Of a stretch of DNA of 64,000 nucleotides, positions 55,601-64,000 are shown piece after piece (the first letter of the stretch is position 1; each line of letters starts with the position of its first letter). The position numbers and the translations under genes are program-made. The notes under the pieces were generated by a model. It did not search any database, was not told where the DNA came from, and worked only from the letters and a program-made list of their open reading frames with translations. The stretch is from Corella eumyota (lineage: Eukaryota; Chordata; Ascidiacea; Phlebobranchia; Corellidae), in NCBI GenBank assembly GCA_963082875.1, contig OY720103.1, forward strand, positions 124,001 through 188,000. The letters are read 5' to 3'.

Positions 55601-58600
55601 AAAAATTAAAGTGTATTTAGTTAAATCATGTTATTTATTCAGTTATTATTAAATCTGTATCCTAATTCATAAACTGATTAATTAACTTTATAAAAGTTTA
55701 ATCACCTGGTTCTGCCACAGGCATCAGCTCCATGATATCTCGTCGCATTTTCAGTTTTACTTAATCAATTTAAAAAAGTTAATGTTATACTTAAAGAAAT
55801 AATTTTAGGTTAAGTTAATGTAAAAAACAATAATCAGAGTAAGTCTAACATGGAAGCAATTATTTTGTTAAATTAAGAAGTTGATCACTCAACATAATAA
55901 TAATATTATGTGTAAATTTATTAATATTTTACAGACAGATTAATAATTAGATTATGTAAATATTGTCTCGCCAGCACTATAGAAAGGTCAATAAAACGAG
56001 TTGTTATTGTCATGGGCATCTAGTCCAAGCAGGCAAAAATTACAAAGATTAAAATTCACCCTTTTTAACTTGTTTTTAAATTTATTTTAAAGCAAAATTC
56101 TTGTTTAAATTTTGACCAAATTTCTACAAAATTCTTACGATTCCATGAAGAAGACTTGGTAGCCGATCAAAGTCCTGTAGTCCTTGACAAAAGGGTTCCT
56201 CCACGTCAGTTTCACATCCTGTTTGTTCACTTTGACATCCACCACGATCTCCTCTACTTGACCTTAAAGTAATTTCAATCTTTTAAAATTTTAAAGCAGT
56301 AAATTTTTGTTTGATATTGTTGGTGATAATCTTTTTTGTTTGCACAAGAATGACGGAACTGGGAATTGAACTTATGACCTTTGCTCTACAACATAAACTT
56401 TGTGTTCAAGTTTAACAGAACAAAATAGGAAACTTACAAGGTGTTCGATCCCCATTAGTTGAGAGTGAAATATCTTTTTCATCTTCTACTAATTTCGTTA
56501 AATTCCTGATCGGATCAATTTTGTCCAAACACAAATATTGGTTGTAGTGGAAAAAAGCTTTTCCTCCCCCAATAGTGAGATTACTTCGCCCATTAACTGT
56601 CCCAAAGTTCCACAAATCCCTTAAGTTCTGGTTGTCCCATATAAAAAGGCTGTAAATGTTGTCAACTCTGGAAGAAATTTAAACTTTATTAAAATTATTT
56701 TAAATTGGCAACACTGGGAATTGAACTGAAGACCCAAAACCCAACTTACAAAAACTCTTTCGTCCCGATGATCCTCCTTAAATTCTTGAGGAAGGAGAGA
56801 GAGACGAGGGCAAAGGATCTTTTCACAACTAGAGCTCCAACCTCCTGCAGTCCTCCAAGAACTTCTTCCAACTTCTGGACCATGTCAGCTGCAAATTAAG
56901 ATGTTAAAGAATTGAGTTTTAAATAAAAGTTAAGACTTCCACCCTCAAGTAATGTTAAGCTTTGAGTGATCTTACACCCTTGAGTAATGTTAAACTTTGA
57001 GTGATCTTACACCCTCAAGTAATGTTAAACTTTAAGTGATCTTACACCCCCAAGTTATGTTAAACTTCGAGTGATCTTACACCCCTGAGTGATGTTAAAC
57101 TTCGAGTGATCTTACACCCTTGAGTGATGTTAAACTTTGAGTGATCTTACACCCATGAGTGATGTTAAACTTCGAGTGATCTTACACCCTTGAGTGATGT
57201 TAAACTTTGAGTGATCTTACACCCTCAAGTAATATTAAACTTTGAGTGATCTTACACCCCTGAGTGATGTTAAACTTCGAGTGATCTTACACCCTTGAGT
57301 GATGTTAAACTTTAAGTGATCTTACACCCCTGAGTGATGTTAAACTTTGAGTGATCTTACACCCCTGAGTGATGTTAAACTTCGAGTGATCTTACACCCT
57401 TGAGTGATGTTAAACTTTGAGTGATCTTACACCCCTGAGCGATGTTAAACTTCGGGTGATCTTACACTCCTAAGTAATGTTAAACTTTGAGTGATCTTAC
57501 ACCCCTGAGTAATGTTAAACTTTAAGTTATCTTACACCCCTGAGTAATGTTAAACTTTAAGTGATCTTACACCCCTGAGTGATGTTAAACTTTGAGTGAT
57601 CTTACACCCTCAAGTAATGTTAAACTTTGAGTGATCTTACACCCCTGAGTGATGTTAAACTTCGAGTGATCTTACACCCTTGAGTGATGTTAAACTTTGA
57701 GTGATCTTACACCCCTGAACGATGTTAAACTTCGGGTGATCTTACACCCCTGAGTAATGTTAAACTTTGAGTGATCTTACACCCCTGAGCGATGTTAAAC
57801 TTTGAGTGATCTTACACCCTTAAGTGATGTTAAACTTTGAGTGATCTTACACCCCCAAGTAATGTTAAACTTTAAGTGATCTTACACCCCTGAGTGATGT
57901 TAAACTTTGAGTGATCTTACACCCCCAAGTGATGTTAAACTTTGAGTGATCTTACACCCCCGAGTAATTTTTAACTTTAAGTAATCTTACACCCTCAAGT
58001 AATGGTAAACTTTGGGTGATCTTACACCCTTGAGTGATGTTAAACTTTGAGTGATCTTACACCCCCAAGTAATGTTAAACTTTGAGTGATCTTACACCCC
58101 TGAGTGATGTTAAACTTTGAGTGATCTTACACCCCCAAGTAATGTTAAACTTTAAGTGATCTTACACTCCCGAGTAATTTTTAACTTTAAGTGATTTTAC
58201 ACCCTCAAGTAATGGTAAACTTTGGGTGATCTTACACCTTGAGTATTGTTTAACTTTGAGTGATCTTACACCCCTGAGTGAAGTTAAACTTTGAGTGATC
58301 TTACACCCCCGAGTAATTTTTAACTTTAAGTGATCTTACACCCTCGAGTTATGTTTAACTTTGGGTGATCTTACACCCTCGAGTAATCTTACACCTCATC
58401 TTACATCTCGAGTAATCTTCCACGCTCGAGTAAATTAAACTTTAAATAAAACTTGAGACTTACACCCTCTAGTGATTGTGATGACAAGTTGGCCTGGAAT
58501 TGTCGTACAACCTTGGAGTGAATTCAACTTTTCAACGCTGTCCACAATATACGGAGAATCAAGATTTTCGCAAACTAAATTAAAACTTTTGTTACCCCAG

Positions 58601-61600
58601 TCCTGAATTGTTGTTACCCCTTTAAAAACCCCATGTTTAAAAATTTTATCTAAATTTTTACAACATGTGAGTCAAACCCAGTTAGAAATTAAATTTAACT
58701 TTTATAACTAACAATATTTTGCATCCTGACAGACACTCAGACACAACTTACCACTCTGACAAACACTTAGACACAACTTGCCACTCTGACAGACACTCAG
58801 ACACAACTTAACACTCTGACAGACACTCAGACACAACTTAACATCCTGACAGACACTCAGACAAAACTTACCACTCTGACAGACAGTCAGACACAATTTA
58901 CCATCCTGACAGACACTCAGACAAAACTTACCACTCTGACAGACATTTAGACACAACTTACCACTCTGACAGACACTCGGACACAACTTGCCACTTTGAC
59001 AGACACTCAGACACAACTTACCACTATGACTGACACTCAGACACAACTTACCATCCTGGCAGACACAACTTACCACTCTGACAGACACTCAGACACAACT
59101 TACCACTCTGACAGACACTCAGACACAACTTGCCACTTTGACAGACACTCAGACACAACTTACCACTATGACTGACACTCAGACACAACTTACCATCCTG
59201 GCAGACACTCAGACACAACTTACCACTCTGACAGACACTCAGACACAACTAACCACTCTGACAGACACTCAGACACAACTTGCCACTTTGACAGACACTT
59301 AGACACAACTTACCACTATGATAGACACTCAAACACAACTTACCACTCTGACAGACACTCAAACACAACTTACCATCCTGACAGACACTTAGACACAACT
59401 TACCACTCTGACAGACATTCGGACACAACTTAACACTCTGACAGACACTCAGACACAACTTAACATCCTGACAGACACTCAGACAAAACTTACCACTCTG
59501 ACAGACATTTAGACACAACTTACCATCCTTACAGACACTCAGAAACAACTTACCACTCTGACAGACACTCAGACACAACTTGCCACTCTGACAGACACTC
59601 AGACACAACTTACCACTATGACGACACTAGGACACAACTTACCATCCTGGCAGACACTCAGACACAACTTACCACTCAGACACAACTTACCACTCTGACA
59701 GACATTCGGACACAACTTAACACTCTGACAGACACTCAGACACAACTTACCTTCCTGACAGACACCTCCCTTGCAAAGTTCACAGAAGAAAACTCGGCCA
59801 TCTTTAGTGATAACAACATGACCAGTCGGACAAACATACACACACTGTCCTTCATGTCTGATCCATTGGTCGTCATCACATTTCTCTTTCGTGACACAAA
59901 GCCAGTCGTGTTTCTAAATGAAATATTTTTTAAAATTGTTAATTATTTTATTTAAATTAATTAAAAAAATAGGGTAAATATAATTAATAACATCCCAAAC
60001 TGCCAAAGTCAACTTAAAAATGATTGGAGGTTACTGATTTTCCTCTATGTATGGACTGTAACCTTCCTACAATGAGGATATATAAATACATGGACTGGCA
60101 AATTATTAAGTATGGGGTCTCAGGTTTGATTCCCGCTGCTTTCATAATGTAAATATTAATCTCACCCGCAGAGTGTCACCAGGACAAGTAGCGTAACAAG
60201 TGTGGTTGTAATAAAAGTTGCGACATGCATGGCATGCTGAGGGGTCATTGGGTCGTGTGCACCCCGCCAAACACTCGGGGTCACATGTGCATTCACCCGC
60301 GTCACTGCATGCATGAGAGCAGTTGCTAGGACAAACTTCTGTGGGTAAAAAAAGGGTAATTAGAACTGAGTTCACATCTTAACTTGAACCCATTATAAAT
60401 ATAATTCTGACTTAAAGGTCAACTCACTTTTCTGACAAAGATCGAGACCCCAACAGTAGGGGGCTGATACCCCGTCCTCCCCAATTGAGGAACAAGCGTT
60501 CTCAGTATTTCCACACTGGTTCACGCAGCCCTCAAAATCATTGTCTTTAATTTCAGGATTTGAGATGTCGATATTATTGTTTAACTAGAAGTAAAATATA
60601 ATTAATTAAAAAAAGTTTAATACAACACCAACTTAACGACTTGAAAAATATTAAAACTTCATCGTAAACCAAACAAAGATGTTATTTATATTCAATAACA
60701 GAAAGTTGACATTTTTCCAGCCAGACAAAATCAATTTCAGACAAATATGATTCATAAAAATAAATTTGTCACAGAGAAAATAAGAAAAACATTTTTAGGT
60801 GAATATTAATCATCTAAATTTCAACAAAACTAAATTTTATTTTACATAAAATATCTTTTTTACCTTTCCTAGTCTGGCCCAGTCCACAGTTGAAGTATAA
60901 CAAAGTTTGGGATTTTTTTGTAAACGAATTCCTCCTTCTTGAATAAACTTTAAATTATCTAAACCAATCTGTGGAAATCAAATTATTAAAATTTAAAAAG
61001 GTGATTAAAAAAAGGATTGTATAAAAATATATTCAAAAAAAATTATAAAATAATTATTTAGTTTTTTCTTGGAATATTTTTAGATAACCCGAAATATTAA
61101 AGAACTAATTAACATCAGATGGTAATCAAGGTTTAATTGAAAACCACTAATTATCAGGTTAGCTCGTTTAAAGACCAAGTTGTTACGTACTAGAGTGACA
61201 TAATTCAAATAATGTTGTCATATTAAAGGTTAACAGAATAACATAAACACTAAATTTAAAATAGTAAAAAGCTTCACTTGAACAAATAATAAAAACTTTT
61301 TAACGCCTGTTTAAAAAAATCAAAACATCTTAATATTTCTTACATTTGCTAGTTGTAGACTCTCATATATAACAATGGCGTATTTATCGTAGAACAACTG
61401 TTGACCCCGAATCATCACCAAGTTGGGAAATAAGTGATTAAGAGTTGTAAGACCCAGGACCCGATATAATAACAAATATTCTGTGATCACCCTCAGTTTT
61501 GGAAAGGAATATCTTAAAAAAATACAACATGACATAAAATTAATTTTAGGCATAAACTGGATTTACTTTATTATCATCAGGTTTGTTAATGTTTACCTTT

Positions 61601-62365
61601 TTAACTGCATATTATTACAAATTAATTTAAGATAAATAATAAAATGTTTTTTAATGTTATGATAGCTCATTAAAGATAAAACCTAGTGGCTAAATTGCTT
61701 TCAACAGGAATCAAACCCAGAACCTTACAACTTACTTGGGGTCAGTGAGATCATATTTAAGTTTAAGATCGTTTAGGAAATAAATCCAAACAAAACCGTC
61801 AACGATGACACAATTCTCTAAATCTTTAAAACCTTCATCAGAATAGGATACAAAAATACTCGAGCAAACTGTAACAAAAATATCCAATTAGAAAACACCA
61901 AAATAATTTATTTTTAACAACTATATAGAGATGATTGATTTAATTAACTAATATCATCCTAAGTTGTTTAAAAATATCTTGGATTTATTTAAATAAACTA
62001 AAACACAAGATTTAAAAATGAGTCAACAACTCCTATTATGCAGAATATAAATATTTTAAAGAACAAAATTAAAAACAATATTAAATAAATTCACCTGGGC
62101 CGACGTAATATTTTTCATATTCACTCTCGTAATAATCTGAGTCAGTATCGTTACTAGAAACAGTAACTGTGTCCGTTTCCGAGCGTTTTTGTCGTAATTT
62201 TACCAAATTGCGTGAAGTACCGAGCGAGTTACGATGAGCTAGTTTAATTTTTGCCAAAGTTTTTGCTAATTTTGTGTCTCGACGACCGAGGAAATTGGAA
62301 TGTGAGAATGCAAATAAACTAGAAATTTGAATGAGGATGAAAAGTTTTCTTGTGATGATCATCAT
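49696..62365 (-). CDS. INSR: Insulin/IGF receptor tyrosine kinase, complete 29-exon gene
   Basis: Cell-surface receptor that binds insulin/IGF-like peptides and autophosphorylates to start PI3K and MAPK signalling. Twenty-nine exons with GT-AG borders join in phase to 1,437 aa. In order: signal peptide (1 to about 24), a basic/acidic N-extension, L1 (about 91-226), furin-like Cys-rich (about 235-390), L2 (about 392-545), FnIII repeats with the insert domain and RKKR cleavage site (805-808), membrane helix (about 1018-1041), juxtamembrane NPEY (1058-1061), and kinase with GQGHFG (1086-1091), Lys1113, HRDLAARN (1212-1219), DFG (1232-1234) and activation-loop YETDYY (1240-1245). All key residues are present. 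Vertebrates have INSR, IGF1R and INSRR; an ascidian gene would be expected to stand before that split, so INSR versus IGF1R is not decided. Introns 7, 8 and 14 contain splice-site minisatellites. Confidence 0.97.
50225..50538. repeat. Intronic repeat pair in receptor intron 27
   Basis: Two copies (about 50,225-50,352 and 50,399-50,538) share TTGTTGTAACATGG..., AACTAATATTTGCTTGCAA and CACCACAACCAGAAGTTTTA. A third, weaker copy lies at about 51,612-51,730. It may be a short mobile element; no ends are defined. Confidence 0.65.
51262..51385 (+). repeat. SINE 3' fragment in receptor intron 25
   Basis: It resembles the body of the array SINE (CAATTATAATTTATAATATC, then the ACTCCATGTTTA and TCGACC motifs, ending ATCGAGGATAAATA). 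The tRNA-like head is missing. Confidence 0.7.
53222..53643 (-). repeat. 56-bp minisatellite in receptor intron 19
   Basis: About 7.5 units with CCCAGTCCCAAGTTGTACAA spaced 55-56 bp apart. It lies close to the acceptor side of the intron, about 30 bp from exon 20. Its unit has only weak likeness to the exon 19 donor, so I do not class it with the splice-site minisatellites. Confidence 0.9.
54386..54620 (+). repeat. Full-length tRNA-derived SINE in receptor intron 16/15 region
   Basis: A head with a B-box-like GGTTTGATCCC (54,438-54,448), a body with ATATAAACTCC and ATTAATCAGCAG motifs, and an end ATTGAGGATAGATAAATAAA match the array SINE throughout. It is inverted relative to the receptor gene. 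Confidence 0.82.
54868..55017 (-). repeat. About 18-bp minisatellite built from receptor exon 14 end plus its 5' splice site
   Basis: Read on the minus strand, exon 14 ends GATACTTGTATTGAGG|GTAAGTAC and is followed at once by units such as GTACTTTTATTGGGGTAG. About eight units carry GTAGGT, GTAAGT or GTGGGT at the donor position. Beyond the true donor the exon frame stops within a few codons. Confidence 0.88.
55018..56888 (-). other. INSR: Receptor exons 9-14: L2, FnIII-1 and start of FnIII-2
   Basis: Exons are 56750-56888, 56438-56667, 56139-56262, 55706-55759, 55404-55585 and 55018-55188. L2 shows [19 protein letters not shown] and [16 protein letters not shown]. FnIII-2 shows [20 protein letters not shown], matching human [20 protein letters not shown]. 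Confidence 0.93.
55226..55375 (+). repeat. Degenerate SINE copy in receptor intron 13
   Basis: It keeps the GGCGCTATAAACAGTATAAAC and GTTACTCTATGTTTAGGT motifs of the array SINE. The B box is decayed. Confidence 0.6.
56930..58455 (-). repeat. 35-bp minisatellite derived from receptor exon 8 end plus its 5' splice site
   Basis: About 43 units like CATCACTCAGGGGTGTAAGA (continuing TCACTCAAAGTTTAA) on the minus strand. The exon 8 junction is CAATCACTAGAGGGT|GTAAGT; units nearest the exon (ATTACTCGAGGGTGTAAGATC) match it at 17 of 21 bases by eye. Repeat donors are mostly GTAAGA rather than GTAAGT. The unit is not a multiple of three. Confidence 0.88.
58720..59750 (-). repeat. 30-bp minisatellite built from receptor exon 7 end plus its 5' splice site, open in frame
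   Basis: Exon 7 ends GTGTCTGTCAGGAAG|GTAAGT. The minus strand then runs as about 34 units of about 30 bp, GTGTCTGTCAGAGTGGTAAG plus TTGTGTCTGA. Most units keep GTAAGT; some have GCAAGT or TTAAGT. From exon 7 the frame stays open for about 50 codons into the array, and almost the whole array is open when one allows frame switches, reading a decapeptide like [10 protein letters not shown]. Confidence 0.93.
59975..60150 (+). repeat. SINE fragments in receptor intron 6
   Basis: A 3' body fragment (CATCCCAAACTGCC, CTCTATGTATGG, ATGAGGATATATAAATA) is followed by a separate head fragment with GGTTTGATTCCC (about 60,123). The order body-then-head implies two insertions. Confidence 0.6.
60428..62365 (-). 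other. INSR: Receptor exons 1-5: signal peptide, L1 domain, start of Cys-rich region
   Basis: Exons are 62095-62365, 61736-61868, 61344-61512, 60864-60968 and 60428-60584. Exon 1 encodes the signal peptide, a possible extra furin site RQKR (58-61) and an acidic Tyr cluster (about 73-87). L1 includes [14 protein letters not shown] and [20 protein letters not shown], closely parallel to human ENCSVIEGHLQILL and NLTVIRGSRLFFNYALVIF. I chose the first of two adjacent ATGs; either gives a normal signal peptide. Confidence 0.93.
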
Positions 62366-62366
62366 G

Positions 62367-62387
62367 CTATAAACAACACTTTAACAT
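62367..62387 (-). promoter_or_regulatory. Six-codon upstream frame ending 1 nt before the receptor start, with possible acceptor
   Basis: The minus strand reads ATGTTAAAGTGTTGTTTATAG followed by C and the receptor ATG. If the mRNA includes it, this short frame could damp translation. Alternatively GTTGTTTATAG could serve as a spliced-leader acceptor 1 nt before the start, removing it. Confidence 0.35.
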
Positions 62388-63053
62388 GGTGGTAAAATAA
62401 CTTTTGTACCGTAAATATTACTGTGATAATTTCAAAATAAAATTAATTTGTTTCTAATAATAAGTTTTGTTTTGTAAATTCACATTTTACCACAAACAAT
62501 AAAAAATATTTTAAACTGTTAGAACCTTTCAACTTATTATTAATATAAGAAGGACAACTAAAGATTGAGTTTGCATCTTTTGTTCAGTTTTATTTTACTT
62601 TACATTTTAATCTTACATTCTGACATTATAATTATTTTTTGCTCTCAAGTAAATAAACGTTAATTTTTTTCCGTTTTAAACTTCTTAACTTTTAGCTCGA
62701 CTAAACTTTTATTTTACTTTAAATCTAATTTAATTAAATGTCACTTACTTAATTACTTTTACCACATTTAAAAAATAAGATTCTACCTCAGTTTAAATCA
62801 ATTTAGCGCAAGTTTATAACGTTTTAAAATTATTTTTTTAAAAACAACGGCCTAAAATAGCATTTACGTGGTCTTAACGACATTTAAATCGTTGTAAATG
62901 CAAGTAATTTGTAAAATTAAGTTGTGTATTATACAAATTCATCATCAAATTTATATAAAACTACTATAAACTCATAAAATTCATTAAAAAAACATGGAAA
63001 AAATTCAGCCTAATTTCGGAAATTTTTACAATTTTTCGTAAACAACTTGGGAA

Positions 63054-63069
63054 CTGATCACGTGATCAG
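63054..63069. promoter_or_regulatory. 16-bp perfect palindrome with a CACGTG E-box
   Basis: CTGATCACGTGATCAG is centred on CACGTG, a bHLH-zip (USF, MITF/TFE, Max) type site. Inverted CCAAT motifs lie at about 63,078 and a direct one at about 63,105. It is about 690 bp upstream of the receptor start codon, so it may belong to its promoter or to a gene beyond the window. Confidence 0.4.
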
Positions 63070-64000
63070 TTACGGTTGATTGGAGCGTAGTATACGCCAT
63101 GAAAATCCAATCAAAACGTTCCAATTTGTCAAATTATTTTATTTATTTATAAATATTACTTTTATATTTACTGCTCTATTTTTAAATATTTGTTTATAAT
63201 TCCAAATAAATAAATTTAACTTAAATATTAAACCAAATTGCTGCGTTAAAATTGTCGAAGTTTCATTTTTATTAGATTTGATATAAAAATACGACCAATA
63301 AAAATGTTATCAAAAAGTTTTCATTCATAAAAATAATTGGGATTTTGAAATTAAATTTATTTTATTATATACTTATAACTAATTATTTATTTTAAGTTTA
63401 TACTTTAAAAAACATAAATTTAAGGAAAAAAAATCGCTTTTTTATTTAAAATATTTAATGAACGACAGAACTGTAATTGACTTAATTAAAACAAATAATT
63501 GGCGGTCCTCCCTTCTAATAAAAAAAGCATCTTTGTTTTTTCAAGATGAGGTTAATTATAAATGTCAAGGCTGAGTTTACCTTCGCTGATCATTATATGT
63601 TTGCAACACATGAAATATAAAACACATCACAACCTGGGATTTAATGAATGTTTTTTTAATATTTCACCCAGTGAAGTTGTAGTATAACTCTGACTTTATT
63701 AAAAATCTAAAACATGAATCTTAAAGGTCTGCCGCATATGTTTATCATGCGACCTAGATATTTCGTTCTTTACTTTAATCTTGCAAAATTAATTTTCTAT
63801 TCTGGTTATAAACACAAATAAAACTTTAGCCAAATTAGGACAAAACCTGGAAACAAGCGATGCATTTAATGCTTATAATAGTACAACATAATGTATAATA
63901 GCACGTAATAATATTTGATCGAAGGCACAAAGACACAAGTTCTCATTTTCAAGTTTTATCCTCGTCACAAGAACTTCTCTTCTAAGAATAATTCAATAAA

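Larger units (their letters stand above)
58464..60338 (-). other. INSR: Receptor exons 6-8: Cys-rich region and start of L2
   Basis: Exons are 60166-60338, 59751-59913 and 58464-58574. Cys-rich motifs include [20 protein letters not shown] and [17 protein letters not shown]. Exon 8 must end at 58464 (GGGT|GTAAGT), since only this donor keeps phase with exon 9 ([12 protein letters not shown]). Introns 7 and 8 both begin with donor-derived minisatellites. Confidence 0.92.
62366..64000. other. Upstream region of the receptor gene
   Basis: AT-rich. Apart from the E-box palindrome and CCAAT-like motifs at about 63,054-63,115, I see no gene or RNA. A small imperfect hairpin lies at about 63,728-63,755. 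No TATA box is evident near the start codon. Confidence 0.5.

Noticed and set aside
58708-59841. A separate Cys-rich repeat protein gene
   Set aside because: The open frames coincide with the 30-bp array in receptor intron 7, and the upstream part is receptor exon 7 itself; a consensus GTAAGT donor and an in-phase exon 8 make intron the simpler reading.
63728-63755. Hairpin GGTCTGCCGCAT...ATGCGACC as an RNA gene
   Set aside because: The stem is short and bulged with no supporting promoter or terminator signals.

Overview
The window looks like ascidian (tunicate) nuclear DNA, most likely from Ciona. It is AT-rich. Its genes have many short introns with GTAAGT-type donors, a tRNA-derived SINE is scattered through it, and it holds chordate-type alpha-amylase and insulin-receptor genes. 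The species call is inference from gene content and style; no search was run.

Layout. (1) Bases 1 to about 38,377 are a tandem array of a 3.43-kb non-coding unit in nine copies, with the left end cut by the window. Copies 7 and 8 carry the same 3,026-bp inverted-repeat transposon inside an 8-bp target duplication, giving two almost identical 6,510-bp composite units. Copy 6 is broken by a 1.9-kb unique island (about 17,905-19,811) with three exon-like fragments. Copy 9 is split by a 2,193-bp element (35,996-38,188) full of purine-rich repeats. Five copies keep what looks like a whole RNA polymerase III unit: a tRNA-like head with A and B boxes, no internal T4 run, and a hairpin followed by six T. 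(2) Bases 39,399-42,865 (+) are a 12-exon secreted alpha-amylase gene of 609 aa with two C-terminal P-type trefoil domains. (3) Bases 42,870-49,690 are repeat-rich intergenic DNA: a duplicated 195-bp sequence around a 14-bp minisatellite, a 16-bp minisatellite, and repeated exon-like modules. (4) Bases 49,696-62,365 (-) are a complete 29-exon insulin/IGF receptor gene; the exons splice in phase to 1,437 aa with signal peptide, L1, Cys-rich, L2, FnIII domains, an RKKR cleavage site, a membrane segment, an NPEY motif and a full tyrosine kinase. (5) Bases 62,366-64,000 are its upstream region, with a palindromic E-box.

The most unusual signal is shared by the two protein genes. In four introns (amylase intron 8; receptor introns 7, 8 and 14) a minisatellite follows the 5' splice site, and its unit is a copy of the exon end plus the donor. 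Each intron therefore carries a row of duplicated 5' splice sites. In receptor intron 7 the unit is 30 bp and open in the exon's frame, so use of a downstream donor would add Cys-rich decapeptides to the ectodomain. In the other three, read-through reaches a stop at once.

The two genes are convergent neighbours with no direct pathway link: one makes a secreted digestive enzyme, the other a growth and metabolic receptor. Their shared feature is the splice-site minisatellites.
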